Shown: positions 42,693 to 51,562, counted from the stretch's first letter. The stretch is 64,000 nt of DNA from an uncultured Kordiimonas sp. (GCA_947500295.1 CANMRM010000001.1:558001-622000), one strand, 5' to 3'. Made by a program: numbers and translations. Notes: generated from the letters alone by a model not told the origin.

Positions 42693-44738
42693 CTAGTCAA
42701 CGTCAGGCATTTGTGTAAAGTCTGCCCAGCGTTCGCGACCGCCCTTGTTTTCAAGTATATTCTGCAACGCGGCAACTGCCCGTCTTTCATATCGCACACC
42801 GGTGTCCGAGTGCAGAATGTCGACCGCTTTGTCAAAACCCAGGCTTTCGCGGTGGGCGCGCGCTGATACAATACCAACGAAGGCATTGGCGACAGACAGA
42901 ACGCGTGCGCCGGGTTCGATATCCTCGCCTTTCAGGCCAGCAGGTTCGCCGCTGCCATCCCAGTGTTCACGCATTTGCTCCAGGGTTTCTGCCACCGCAC
43001 CTTTGAACGCGATATTCTTGATGAGCTGCGCACTTTTGCTCATGCTGTCACGTACAAGCGCTAACTCTTCATCCGTGAGGGGCGACTGTTTGGTCAGGAT
43101 GTCGATCGGCACAAAGATTTTGCCCAGGTTCACGAGCTGTCCAGCGGTTCTCATCGCCTCCTGTGCATTTTCATCCCACTGCATCTCGACGGCAATGGCG
43201 ACAGCGACGTCCGCAACCCGGGCAGAATGGTGTTTGCTCCAGGGGTCCCGCGCGTCGATAATCTGTGTAAGGGTGCTGATTAGTTGCCGGAACAGCGCCT
43301 CAGACCGGTCATTGGCTGCGACAAGGTCGGTGATGTCCTGCATGACCAGCAGAGCTTCCGCGTTCGACTCGCTGGTATTGGAGAGCGGCAACACTTCGGT
43401 CTTGAATATTTTGCCATCAGTGGTTGACGGTTTCAGCTCTGGAAATGTCTGCGATGCGCCTTGAGCAGCCTCTTGAACGGCAGTGCGCAATTGTTGGGCG
43501 ATTTCATTGTCAAACATTGTGTCCAGGCGCCGGTTTTCCAGCTCTGCAGCCGGTAGGCCGGCAACAAGACTCATCTGTCGGTTGACCAGCCTTGCAGTCA
43601 TGTCTGTTTCCAGAGCGGCAATGGCAGTCGGCTGGCTATCACTGACGGCGCGAAGGAAATTACTCAGAGATTCGTTTTGTGCCGACAAAGCAGCCTGCTG
43701 TTGATACGATTTCTGCAGGCGCTGCGATACGCCGTGACGCCACACCAGGACCAGCGCGACCAGAATTGAAATCGCGGCAAGCATCAGCGTGATAAACAGG
43801 CTGTTGCGCCGCTCATTGATGTCGGCGAAGGCTTCCGACGCTTCAATTGACCGCACAAGCACCCAAGGCACCGGGGCTGACAGCTCTCGACCTGTGACCA
43901 ACACATCACGCCCGTCGTAGTTTGCAAACCTGCTGAACCCACCAGGTTGCCGCGCGGCGAATGATGCGGCGGCGTCACTGCGGGCATCACCGAGGCGTCC
44001 CCCATAACGCAACGGCGTAATCGGCGTCGTTACGTCGCCTTCGCCTGCAATTACCAGATATGTTTCTGCGGTTGCCGCATCATCGCCCGGCTGTGCAAGG
44101 GTCTGCAGGAAGTCGTTGTCGAGCGGGCGAGCACCGATTATCCAGGCACCAACGCCTGTCCCGTCCGTCGCGTTGGCTATGGGAGCTCCCAGAAGGACCA
44201 GAGGCGTTTTGTCATCAAGTCTGGGCCCAAGCCGAATGAAGGATCTGTTGCCTTCGCTCAGGAGTTCATCGGGGCGGAGCATCGGCATGCCGGCCGTGGC
44301 GACCATCACACGACCCGTCTTGTCGACGAGCGCGAGGCCCGCTCTGTTCGGGCGCCTGACATTGGCTGCCACAGTGTCAATTGCCCGCTGCTCGTGAAAA
44401 CCGGTTGCCTCTGCTTCAACAGACAGAAGGGAAAAAATATAGCCTCTTTGGGCCTCGGCACTTTCCGTGTCACTTTCAACAATGGTGGTGCCATATAGCT
44501 GAACAGATGCATCACCGGCCAGCTGTTCTACGCTGCTCAGGTGGCGGTTTAGCCACTCCGAAACCTCTGCGGTGCGGCTGTCGGCGATCAACGCCATGCG
44601 GCTCTGCCATGATTCCAGTCCCTGCTCAGCCTCCGATTCTGCGACCCGGAAAATTGCAAAAGTCGCCAGCGACAAAATCACCATGAAGCCAATTGCAGGC
44701 GCTAAAAACGCACGTTTGGACTCACTTTGCTGTGACAT
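42693..44738 (-). CDS. Membrane sensor with degenerate HD-GYP domain
   Basis: The protein has 681 residues. TM helices at about 11-32 and 311-335 enclose a periplasmic Cache-like domain. A PAS-like region follows (about 355-475), then an HD-GYP-like domain (about 480-665). The HD-GYP fold is clear (QIIDARDPWSKHHSARVADV, LGKIFVPIDILTKQSPLTDE, EHWDGSGEPAGLKGEDIEPG), but key metal and catalytic residues have changed. HD is Val536-Asn537, GYP is GEP (597-599), and the Asp of the LAIAD motif is Asn618. It probably cannot cleave cyclic-di-GMP and may act as a ligand-binding or partner-binding sensor. It is divergent from the LapG-like gene. Confidence 0.82.
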   Translation of the reverse strand: MSQQSESKRAFLAPAIGFMVILSLATFAIFRVAESEAEQGLESWQSRMALIADSRTAEVSEWLNRHLSSVEQLAGDASVQLYGTTIVESDTESAEAQRGYIFSLLSVEAEATGFHEQRAIDTVAANVRRPNRAGLALVDKTGRVMVATAGMPMLRPDELLSEGNRSFIRLGPRLDDKTPLVLLGAPIANATDGTGVGAWIIGARPLDNDFLQTLAQPGDDAATAETYLVIAGEGDVTTPITPLRYGGRLGDARSDAAASFAARQPGGFSRFANYDGRDVLVTGRELSAPVPWVLVRSIEASEAFADINERRNSLFITLMLAAISILVALVLVWRHGVSQRLQKSYQQQAALSAQNESLSNFLRAVSDSQPTAIAALETDMTARLVNRQMSLVAGLPAAELENRRLDTMFDNEIAQQLRTAVQEAAQGASQTFPELKPSTTDGKIFKTEVLPLSNTSESNAEALLVMQDITDLVAANDRSEALFRQLISTLTQIIDARDPWSKHHSARVADVAVAIAVEMQWDENAQEAMRTAGQLVNLGKIFVPIDILTKQSPLTDEELALVRDSMSKSAQLIKNIAFKGAVAETLEQMREHWDGSGEPAGLKGEDIEPGARVLSVANAFVGIVSARAHRESLGFDKAVDILHSDTGVRYERRAVAALQNILENKGGRERWADFTQMPDVD

Positions 44739-44919
44739 CAGCCGCTCCCCGATTGTCGGATTTGAAAAACGTGAATAGGATTAAAATACTTGGCAATCGT
44801 TAACGCAATATTAGGGCTGTCTTTAGACTTTGTCATTATAATCAAATGGAACACAGTTTGGACGAGATGACGGCGTCGCCTGGCACAAATGGTGGTGAAC
44901 GCAGTATTATGAGCGAGAG

Positions 44920-45639
44920 ATGAAGCCTTCAGTTTCGAAATTGTTGAACTGCAGTCTGGCGGCGATGCTGATCATCGGCTTGGCGTCGTCCACTGCTCGT
45001 GCCAGTGCCGGTTTGTTTGGCAGCCGCGAAATCCATTCCACTAATATGAAGTCTTTTGACAAATGGACGGAGCTTTGGCGCAGGCACAATCTTGAACAGT
45101 CCGAGAGTGAGGTAGTGGAGTCGCAAACCGCTTCTCAAGAGCGTAATTGCCGAGGCCGCAACCGCATAAAATGCAGCCGGGAAGAATGGGAAGCATTCAT
45201 CGGGGAACAGCGGTTGATGCGCCCGGAAGGTTTGCAAAATGGCAACGCTGACCTGGCTTTGGTAAAAGCCGTCAATCTCTATATGAACCGGTCAACTTAC
45301 ATTGTTGATCCGGTCAATTGGGGCATACCTGACTATTGGGCGACCCCCGACGAGTTTTTTCTCAAGGATGGTGACTGCGAAGACTATGCCATCAGCAAAT
45401 TTGTGACGCTCAAGAGATTGGGTGTCGACCCCGCGATCATGCGCCTTGTTGTTCTGCAGGACGAAAACCTCCGCATTGCCCATGCAGTTCTCGCTGTCGA
45501 AATTGAGGGTGAATTCCATATTCTGGACAATCAGGTTGATTCTGTTTTACCGCATACTAAAATTTTGCACTACCGGCCGGTCTATTCAATCAATGAACAG
45601 GGTTGGTGGTTGCATCAGGTTCGGCGTTTTGGGCGTTGA
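44920..45639 (+). CDS. LapG-like transglutaminase-type cysteine protease
   Basis: This 239-residue protein has a signal peptide (SKLLNCSLAAMLIIGLASST, then ARA). It carries the LapG/BTLCP catalytic set: Cys in LKDGDCEDYAISKF, His in RIAHAVLAVEIEGEF and Asp in HILDNQVDSV. LapG is a periplasmic, calcium-using protease that cuts large surface adhesins at a di-alanine site and is held back by the cyclic-di-GMP receptor LapD. No LapD or RTX adhesin is in the window. A degenerate EAL protein follows 30 bases downstream and is probably co-transcribed. Confidence 0.88.
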   Translation: MKPSVSKLLNCSLAAMLIIGLASSTARASAGLFGSREIHSTNMKSFDKWTELWRRHNLEQSESEVVESQTASQERNCRGRNRIKCSREEWEAFIGEQRLMRPEGLQNGNADLALVKAVNLYMNRSTYIVDPVNWGIPDYWATPDEFFLKDGDCEDYAISKFVTLKRLGVDPAIMRLVVLQDENLRIAHAVLAVEIEGEFHILDNQVDSVLPHTKILHYRPVYSINEQGWWLHQVRRFGR

Positions 45640-45669
45640 AGAACCCGCTATCCGGATGAAGTCGATCAT

Positions 45670-46902
45670 ATGAACAAGCCGTCTGATACCATCCATACCA
45701 TGATGGATTATGTGCGTCAGCTTAAGCGCCATACACAGTCGCGCCGGGCCCTCCACATCAGGCTCTCTTTCCTTGAAAGGCATATGCGAGAACCTTTTTA
45801 CCGGCGGGAGGTGGCGTCTGCGCTTCGTCCACTGGTCACCGGCAAAGGGGCCAAGCTCTTCGCGTTGCCCAATGCGGATTGCATCATTGTCACCCACGAG
45901 GCAACTCTTGACGATATTGCGCCGTCTGTTGCCGATATCCGAAAAAAGCTCCGGGATTCCGAGACCCTTGCCCAAATGGATCCGGTGGTCGGTATCAGTG
46001 ACCGGTTTATCGAGTGGTGGGACCTTGAGACCGATTATGCAGATTTTGCAGCCTACACGGAGCAGTTGGCTGAGCAGTTGCTTGTGGAAATCCAGCCAAA
46101 GAGCAAGCAGCGGAAACCGCAAAACAGTACCAAGGGCAAAACAAAGGCAACCGCGAAACACCCTCATCACCCAGAGGAGGCTGAGCGACGGTTGGATGCT
46201 TTTATCCTGGCGAGCGTCATGCGAAAACTACCTAACGCGGATGTTTCAACAGCGCTGAAAGAACAAAGGGTAATGGCAGTTGTCGGCTCGGACCAGCCTA
46301 CGCCCGTATTGGTTCACAAATATATTGACCCGTTTATTCTAACCTCCAAGCTCACGGCCATTAATGTCACACACCATGATCGCTGGCTGGAAGGCTACCT
46401 TTCTGAAGAGCTGGCTCTCAAGCTGCTTGAATTGAAGCCCGACCTCAAAAATGCATCGTCCATGGCTTCCTGTATCCGGCTGACGTGTGCCGTCATAGTT
46501 TCTGATGTTTTTGATCGATTTGACGCGGCTTTCGCCAAGGCAGAAAAGAATGCAATCGTAATAGAATTCAGCCTCGTTGATATTCTGGCACATCCGCGTG
46601 CGTATGCTGCAGCCTACAGAAAAATAGAGTCGCGTGGGTACAAGATATCCCTCGCGGACGTGGAGCCAGAATCGCTCCTCTGGCTGGACTATGAAAAACT
46701 ACATGCGACTTTCATCAAGTTGCACAAGCCGGATAGCGTGACGCCAGATTGGCTATCTCACGACCTTGAGCAGGACTTAATCGCTCGCATAAGCCAGATT
46801 GGTCGTGCCAGAATCATCCTGGCGGGCTGCGAAACAGACCTGGATATCCGCCTTGGCCAACAGTTGGGTATCACTCTGTTTCAGGGCACTTATCTGGATT
46901 AG
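45670..46902 (+). CDS. Degenerate EAL-domain protein
   Basis: The protein has 410 residues without TM helices. The C-terminal half has the EAL phosphodiesterase fold in outline: VIVIEFSLVDILAHP (for LEITES), RGYKISLADVE (for G-x-LALDDFG), KLHATFIKLHK (for LKID) and ARIILAGCETDLD, then GITLFQGTYLD (for AEGVE and QGY). The catalytic Glu of EAL, both Asp of DDFG and the Asp of KID are missing, so it should not cut cyclic-di-GMP. The N-terminal half (RRALHIRLSFLERHMREPF, GAKLFALPNADCIIV) resembles the GGDEF-remnant part of similar alphaproteobacterial proteins; a basic linker lies between. It may bind a ligand or partner in the LapG pathway. It overlaps the regA end by 4 bases. Confidence 0.72.
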   Translation: MNKPSDTIHTMMDYVRQLKRHTQSRRALHIRLSFLERHMREPFYRREVASALRPLVTGKGAKLFALPNADCIIVTHEATLDDIAPSVADIRKKLRDSETLAQMDPVVGISDRFIEWWDLETDYADFAAYTEQLAEQLLVEIQPKSKQRKPQNSTKGKTKATAKHPHHPEEAERRLDAFILASVMRKLPNADVSTALKEQRVMAVVGSDQPTPVLVHKYIDPFILTSKLTAINVTHHDRWLEGYLSEELALKLLELKPDLKNASSMASCIRLTCAVIVSDVFDRFDAAFAKAEKNAIVIEFSLVDILAHPRAYAAAYRKIESRGYKISLADVEPESLLWLDYEKLHATFIKLHKPDSVTPDWLSHDLEQDLIARISQIGRARIILAGCETDLDIRLGQQLGITLFQGTYLD

Positions 46903-47447
46903 AGTGGTGACCGTTTTGCGAGAATGCGTTGCAGTGTGCGTCGGTGCATGTTCAGACGACGCGCTGTCTCTGAAACATTGCGATCACAAAGCTCATATAC
47001 CCGCTGAATGTGTTCCCATTTTACCCGGTCTGCGGACATGGGATTTTCCGGAGGTTCCGGTTTCTCACCATCATCGGTCAACAGAGCTTTGACAATCTCA
47101 TCCGGGTCGGCGGGTTTTGCCAAATAATCAACAGCGCCAGCTTTAACCGCCGCAACCGCGCTTGCCAGATTGCCATAGCCTGTCAGGATGATGACACGCA
47201 CGTCCTGTCTCAAATGCCGCAGCGTCGGAACCAGGTCCAGGCCGTTGCCATCGGCCAGCTTCATGTCGAGAATGGCGTATCTGGGTTTGTGGTCCGCTGC
47301 AAGAAGACCGGCTTCCTCGACGCTTTCTGCCGCAACCACAGTGAAGCCCTTTCGTTCCATACTAAGGGTAAGGCGTTGCCGGAAGGCACGGTCATCTTCC
47401 ACGATCAGTAGTGGATCATCTGGGTTGATTTCAATTGGGTTTGCCAT
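46899..47447 (-). CDS. regA: Redox response regulator RegA/PrrA/ActR
   Basis: The 182-residue regulator has a receiver domain with phospho-acceptor Asp61 in YAILDMKLADGNGLD and a Lys in DYLAKPADP. The C-terminal Fis-type helix-turn-helix (WEHIQRVYELCDRNVSETAR, then RLNMHRRTLQRILAKR) is nearly unchanged across the family. It is phosphorylated by RegB and controls respiration, photosynthesis or nitrogen and carbon fixation genes depending on the species; the cbb3 operon is a usual target. It follows regB by 18 bases. Confidence 0.95.
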   Translation of the reverse strand: MANPIEINPDDPLLIVEDDRAFRQRLTLSMERKGFTVVAAESVEEAGLLAADHKPRYAILDMKLADGNGLDLVPTLRHLRQDVRVIILTGYGNLASAVAAVKAGAVDYLAKPADPDEIVKALLTDDGEKPEPPENPMSADRVKWEHIQRVYELCDRNVSETARRLNMHRRTLQRILAKRSPL

Positions 47448-47465
47448 GCGTTGCTCGCTTTCGTT

Positions 47466-48821
47466 TTAGCTGGTGACGGCAGGCATCAGGGTTCTGCTAA
47501 CCTGAGGCCACAATATTGATGCGCGCGCACCGCCGCCGGGCGCCCGGTCGAAACTGAGTGTTGCTCCCATTCGCTCAAGAAGGGATTTTGCAATGAACAA
47601 GCCCAATCCAAGACCGCCATCTCTGCCAGCTCTGGGCCGGCGTGTAGTAACATAAGGCTCGCCAAGGCTTCTTACAATCAAGGGATCAAAACCGGGCCCA
47701 TCATCGTCAATTGATATTCTGAGCTCATCGCCGTCTGACAGTGCGGAAACAACAACCCTGCTGCGAGCATACCCAACGGCATTTTCCACAATGCTTCTGA
47801 CGGAGTGGATGATCTCGGGCGCGCGCGAAATGTCAAATTCCGCTGTTGGGTCGATATCGAAGTCGATGGTTACACCACGCTTTTCATGAGGGGCTGCAGC
47901 CTCGCGCAGGACAGCCGCAACAGACATGGTGACAAAATGCTGGTCTGAGCCAGCCTTTTTGTGTTCGCGGAGCTCGGACAGGATGTTCCGGCATCTGGTA
48001 ACTTCGGCAAGAATGAGCTCGAGGTCGGCTTTGGCTTCATCGTCCTCGCCTTCCCAATTCTGCAACAACTCTTTTGCAGCAAGCATGATGGTGCCCATCG
48101 GGGTGCCAAGCTCGTGCGCCGCGGCAGCAGCCAGAGCTCCCAGCGCCGCCAGTTTTTGTTCCTGTTCGAGTGCGAACTGTGTTGCCACAAGGGCCCTGGC
48201 GCGTGTTCGGCTTTCCCGGCCTACCCGTGCCATGTAAACCGCCAGAAAGACAATCGTAAAGCAAAGGCTGATCCAGAGAGCCACCATGAAAAGCGGTGTA
48301 ACGATGGGCGGGTTCCCATTCCATGGCAGGGGGAACGGCGTGAAGGCAATGGTGCTTACGAGCACAATGGTCAGCGCAATCAATCCATAGGTGTGGCGCC
48401 GTGCCAGCATCGTCGCGGATACAGTTGTCGGCACCAGCATCAGCACAGAAAAAGGATTGGCCAACCCTCCCGTGAAGAACAGCAAAGCCGCAAGGTGCAT
48501 CAAGTCGAACGCGAGGTGAGCACTGGTCTGGCTGTTCCTGAGCCGGATATTGGTATCAGACCGGAGGGCAAACCATAAATTCAACAGACCCAGGGCAAGC
48601 ACCAGCGGCACTGTTATTGCTGGCCGAACGTCGAAACCCAGCCCAAAGGCAACAAGGGCCAGAGCAAACAGTTGCCCGGCGAAGCCCATCCAGCGAATGG
48701 TCACAAGCGTGCCTAGCCGCACGCCACCTTCGCTGCTGAAATCAGGATATATCTGGCCAAACGCATTTGTCGTTGGCCCAGCAGGTTTGCTGTTATCTCT
48801 CGCCCGGGGTGCATCGGACAT
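47466..48821 (-). CDS. regB: Redox sensor histidine kinase RegB/PrrB/ActS
   Basis: The 451-residue kinase has six TM helices in the first 200 residues, the quinone-linked motif GGLANPFSVLMLVP (118-131) and the phospho-acceptor His236 in AAAHELGTPMGTI. Redox Cys277 sits in VTRCRNILSEL, followed by the N, G1 and G2 boxes (ENAVGYA, DDGPGFD and GGLGLGLFIA). RegB responds to the redox state of the ubiquinone pool and cbb3 flux. It is the third gene of an operon with an ankyrin protein and a CobD/CbiB-like protein and precedes regA. Confidence 0.95.
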   Translation of the reverse strand: MSDAPRARDNSKPAGPTTNAFGQIYPDFSSEGGVRLGTLVTIRWMGFAGQLFALALVAFGLGFDVRPAITVPLVLALGLLNLWFALRSDTNIRLRNSQTSAHLAFDLMHLAALLFFTGGLANPFSVLMLVPTTVSATMLARRHTYGLIALTIVLVSTIAFTPFPLPWNGNPPIVTPLFMVALWISLCFTIVFLAVYMARVGRESRTRARALVATQFALEQEQKLAALGALAAAAAHELGTPMGTIMLAAKELLQNWEGEDDEAKADLELILAEVTRCRNILSELREHKKAGSDQHFVTMSVAAVLREAAAPHEKRGVTIDFDIDPTAEFDISRAPEIIHSVRSIVENAVGYARSRVVVSALSDGDELRISIDDDGPGFDPLIVRSLGEPYVTTRRPRAGRDGGLGLGLFIAKSLLERMGATLSFDRAPGGGARASILWPQVSRTLMPAVTS

Positions 48822-48828
48822 TTTGCAA

Positions 48829-49722
48829 TCATCCCATTGCTGCTGCCAGCAGTAATACCAGCAAAAATGCCAAAGTCATCGCGAAAGCAATAAGCGCGAC
48901 AATTAGCGCACTTCGGCACTTGTCCGCACTGACTTGGGCGCTGGCATCCTTCGGTCCCAGCCAGGCGCTGCGGAACTTGGCTCTGGGCGCCAGAGCGAGA
49001 TCAAGGCTTTGAGCCAGCAGATGGGCGGGCCAGTTTCTTGTTCTACCACCGGGTTTCAGCGCGGCCAAGACAGCCGTACGCCAGTTGGTGGCAGGCCACA
49101 ACAGGGCTGCGAGCATAACAAACAGCGTAGCCACCACCTCTCCCGGCATTGCCAGGAAACTACGAAATCCGCGAAATGGTTGCAGAAAAACGGAGGGTGG
49201 TTGATTGCCCCGGTCAATCCGGTCAGCGGCCCAAAAGCCATAATACGGCAGCAGGAGCCAAAACCCGCCAGCCAGAAACAGCAGCAAAGCAGGCACGTAA
49301 AAGCTCGTCAGCATATCAATTGCATCTTCAATGGCATGGCGTCGCATTGTTGCATCTTGCTGCGTGACCTTGTCCCGGAGCATTTGCCAAAAGCCTTTTA
49401 GGCCAAGCAGTTTTGCCAGCACAACAACAGCCAAAGCCGCGAAGGAAGCATGCGAAAAAGCAAGTTGATTGACATAATATCCTGCAGCGCCGAGCAGGAC
49501 TGACAACACACCTGCCGCGAGCAAACCCCGCCAAAAATGGTTGCGTTTGCTGCGCTCCCTTCGTTCCAGTTTGGTTCTCAGGGTCAGGATGCTTTTTTCG
49601 ATAAAGGTCTCGACAAGTGGAATAGCGCCAAGCGCCCGGCGCCCGCCAAATGTCATGTCCAGCAGAACCGCCCCGAGCCATAGCAGTCCCAGAGGCGCAA
49701 TATGATCAAGGATTGATTGCAT
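48829..49722 (-). CDS. CobD/CbiB-like membrane protein
   Basis: This 297-residue protein has about five TM helices. Its N-terminus (LLWLGAVLLDMTFGGRRALG, PLVETFIEKS) and middle (RRHAIEDAIDMLTSFYVPAL, LPYYGFWAADRIDRG) recall CobD/CbiB, the adenosylcobinamide-phosphate synthase, where the motifs read SVANLAENTVDGVVAP and TLDSMVGY. The end segment PGGRTRNWPAHLLAQSLDL resembles the PN-G-PMAA part. Match to true CobD is weak, and no other cobalamin gene is near. It ends 7 bases before regB, so it may be a repurposed relative with a role in membrane redox sensing. Moderate to low confidence. Confidence 0.5.
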   Translation of the reverse strand: MQSILDHIAPLGLLWLGAVLLDMTFGGRRALGAIPLVETFIEKSILTLRTKLERRERSKRNHFWRGLLAAGVLSVLLGAAGYYVNQLAFSHASFAALAVVVLAKLLGLKGFWQMLRDKVTQQDATMRRHAIEDAIDMLTSFYVPALLLFLAGGFWLLLPYYGFWAADRIDRGNQPPSVFLQPFRGFRSFLAMPGEVVATLFVMLAALLWPATNWRTAVLAALKPGGRTRNWPAHLLAQSLDLALAPRAKFRSAWLGPKDASAQVSADKCRSALIVALIAFAMTLAFLLVLLLAAAMG

Positions 49723-49761
49723 CAGTTCTGTAATGGGCCGGTCGTCCTCGGTAATGCGCGC

Positions 49762-50331
49762 CTAGAATGTTGCGCCAGCATCCTGAAGCAGTCGGACGAA
49801 GCGACGGGAACGGCTTATCCGGGCATATTCAAGTGCGGTTTTTCCGGTCAGGTCCTGGACGTTAGGGTCTGCGCCGCCTTCAATAAGAGCTTGCGCTGCT
49901 TTGAATTTCCGGCCCCGGACCGCTTTCATCAAGGCGGTTTCCTGTCCTATGTCAGCACGATTGGAATCTGCGCCATAGGATAACAGCAGTTGAATCATAT
50001 TGGTGTCCCCTACAACAGCCCGGTGCATCAACGCAGTCTGGCCGCGCAGGCGGTCTGCCAAGTTTGGGTTGGCATTGTTGTCAAGCAACAGCTTCATCAC
50101 CGCAAAGTGCCCTTCTTGTGCTGCAATAACAATTGCCGGTGTGCCGTCTGTGCCCCGGCGCCTCGTATCGGGAGAGACACCGTCACGCAGCAGCTTGGTC
50201 ACTTCCGCAACATCGCCGTCTTCAACCGCATTCAATAATTTGTATTGCGGTGTTGTCGCTGCAGCCGGCATTGCCAGGCTCATCAGAAAAGCTAACAGCG
50301 GGAAAAAAACCAAACGTCTAGACGCAACCAC
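49762..50331 (-). CDS. Secreted ankyrin-repeat protein (short)
   Basis: The product has 189 residues, with a signal peptide (VASRRLVFFPLLAFLMSLAM then PAAA) and about four ankyrin repeats (GTPAIVIAAQEGHFAVMKLL, GQTALMHRAVVGDTNMIQLL, ETALMKAVRGRKFKAAQALI, GKTALEYARISRSRRFVRLL). It is the first gene of the operon leading to the CobD-like gene, regB and regA; the gap to the next gene is 39 bases. The start is uncertain: GTG 50331 follows GGAG and gives a clean signal peptide, and GTG 50364 is also in frame. A function cannot be assigned. Confidence 0.78.
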   Translation of the reverse strand: MVASRRLVFFPLLAFLMSLAMPAAATTPQYKLLNAVEDGDVAEVTKLLRDGVSPDTRRRGTDGTPAIVIAAQEGHFAVMKLLLDNNANPNLADRLRGQTALMHRAVVGDTNMIQLLLSYGADSNRADIGQETALMKAVRGRKFKAAQALIEGGADPNVQDLTGKTALEYARISRSRRFVRLLQDAGATF

Positions 50332-50505
50332 TTTAAACACTCCATGTTCTGCTATCGGTGCCACTATACACGGCTTTGCGTGCCGTCATCCATTTTGTCG
50401 CAGGGGCCGTGACATCGACTGATCATATATCTATAACCATCGCGGGATCACAAGGGTTAACCCGACAGATTCCGTGGCTGACTTATCAATTTTCGGAGAG
50501 ATGTG

Positions 50506-51105
50506 ATGAAAATGGTGCGATTGGGATTGTGGGCGATTGTTTTTGTCGCTGCCGTTTTGGTTCTGGGTCGCTACTATCAAACCGGTCGCGAAGCGCCGTT
50601 GGCAAGCGGGCCGGGCGGGCCGTTTGAGTTAACCGCTCATACTGGCGAAACAGTATCGAGTGCCGAGTTTCGCGGTCGCTTCATGTTGATCTATTTCGGC
50701 TATAGTTTTTGCCCCGACGTGTGCCCGCTTGATTTGCAGAAGATGTCAGTCGCTCTGTATCAACTGGAGCAAGAGGGCTATGACACTTCCCCGGTTCAGC
50801 CGATCTTTATTACCATCGACCCTGAGCGGGATACCGTGGAAGAGCTTGCGGGATTTGCCCCCGATTTTCATCCCCGGCTTCTTGCGCTCACCGGTTCACT
50901 CGACGAAATATCTGCAGTAGCAAGGGACTTTAAAGTCTATTTTGCAAAGCGGGAACAGGAAGGTACGGATGATTATCTGATGGATCATTCGGCACTTATT
51001 TTCGTGATGGACCCCGAAGGCAACTATGTGCGTTTGTTTTCGTCGCGTGATACACCTGCGGACATTGCGCAGAGCTTGTCTTCAGTGCTAGAAAAAAGCC
51101 GTTAG
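50506..51105 (+). CDS. senC: SCO1/SenC/PrrC copper chaperone
   Basis: This 199-residue thioredoxin-fold protein has an N-terminal TM anchor (LGLWAIVFVAAVLVLG) and the copper-binding CxxxC in YSFCPDVCPLDLQKM with the conserved His in MDHSALIFVMD. SCO proteins deliver copper to the oxidase and carry redox signals. In Rhodobacter the prrC/senC gene lies between the regB and regA genes. Here it is divergent from the ankyrin-CobD-RegB-RegA operon, a rearranged form of that link. ATG 50506 follows GGAGAG. Confidence 0.92.
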   Translation: MKMVRLGLWAIVFVAAVLVLGRYYQTGREAPLASGPGGPFELTAHTGETVSSAEFRGRFMLIYFGYSFCPDVCPLDLQKMSVALYQLEQEGYDTSPVQPIFITIDPERDTVEELAGFAPDFHPRLLALTGSLDEISAVARDFKVYFAKREQEGTDDYLMDHSALIFVMDPEGNYVRLFSSRDTPADIAQSLSSVLEKSR

Positions 51106-51133
51106 TTAATCCACTCTCTCTCGGGGGCCTTCC

Positions 51134-51562
51134 ATGGCATTCTGGCGCGAGAAGCCACTTGATAAAATGAACCGGGAAGAGTGGGAATCGCTGTGCGATG
51201 GCTGCGGGAAATGCTGTCTTCACAAGCTCGAAGACGCAGAGAGCGGCGAGGTTCACTACACGGATGTGGCGTGCAGGTTTCTGGATCCGGAAACCATCCA
51301 ATGCGGAAAGTACCTCACCCGTCAGCGCTATGTCGGCAATTGTGTGGTTATGAGTGTTGAACTTCTGGACCAGTTGCCGTGGATGCCAAGCACGTGCGCG
51401 TATCGGCTCTTGTATGAAGGCAAGGACTTGCCGGAGTGGCATCCTCTTGTTGCGGGCGACGCTGAAGCTATCCATCAGGCCGGTCAGTCTGTGAAGGGCC
51501 GGGTGGTGGATGAACGCGAAGCGGGCGATTTTGAAGATCATTTGGTGGAATGGCCTGCATGA
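51134..51562 (+). CDS. YcgN/UPF0260 cysteine-cluster protein
   Basis: The 142-residue protein contains the cysteine cluster WESLCDGCGKCCLHKLEDAE, and later CRFLDPETIQCGKYLTRQ and PSTCAYRLLYEGKDLPEWHP. It matches the YcgN (UPF0260) family, thought to bind a metal such as zinc or iron-sulfur; the role is not known. Its stop overlaps the next gene by 4 bases (ATGA), and it follows the SCO gene by 28 bases, so it may share that operon. Confidence 0.9.
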   Translation: MAFWREKPLDKMNREEWESLCDGCGKCCLHKLEDAESGEVHYTDVACRFLDPETIQCGKYLTRQRYVGNCVVMSVELLDQLPWMPSTCAYRLLYEGKDLPEWHPLVAGDAEAIHQAGQSVKGRVVDEREAGDFEDHLVEWPA

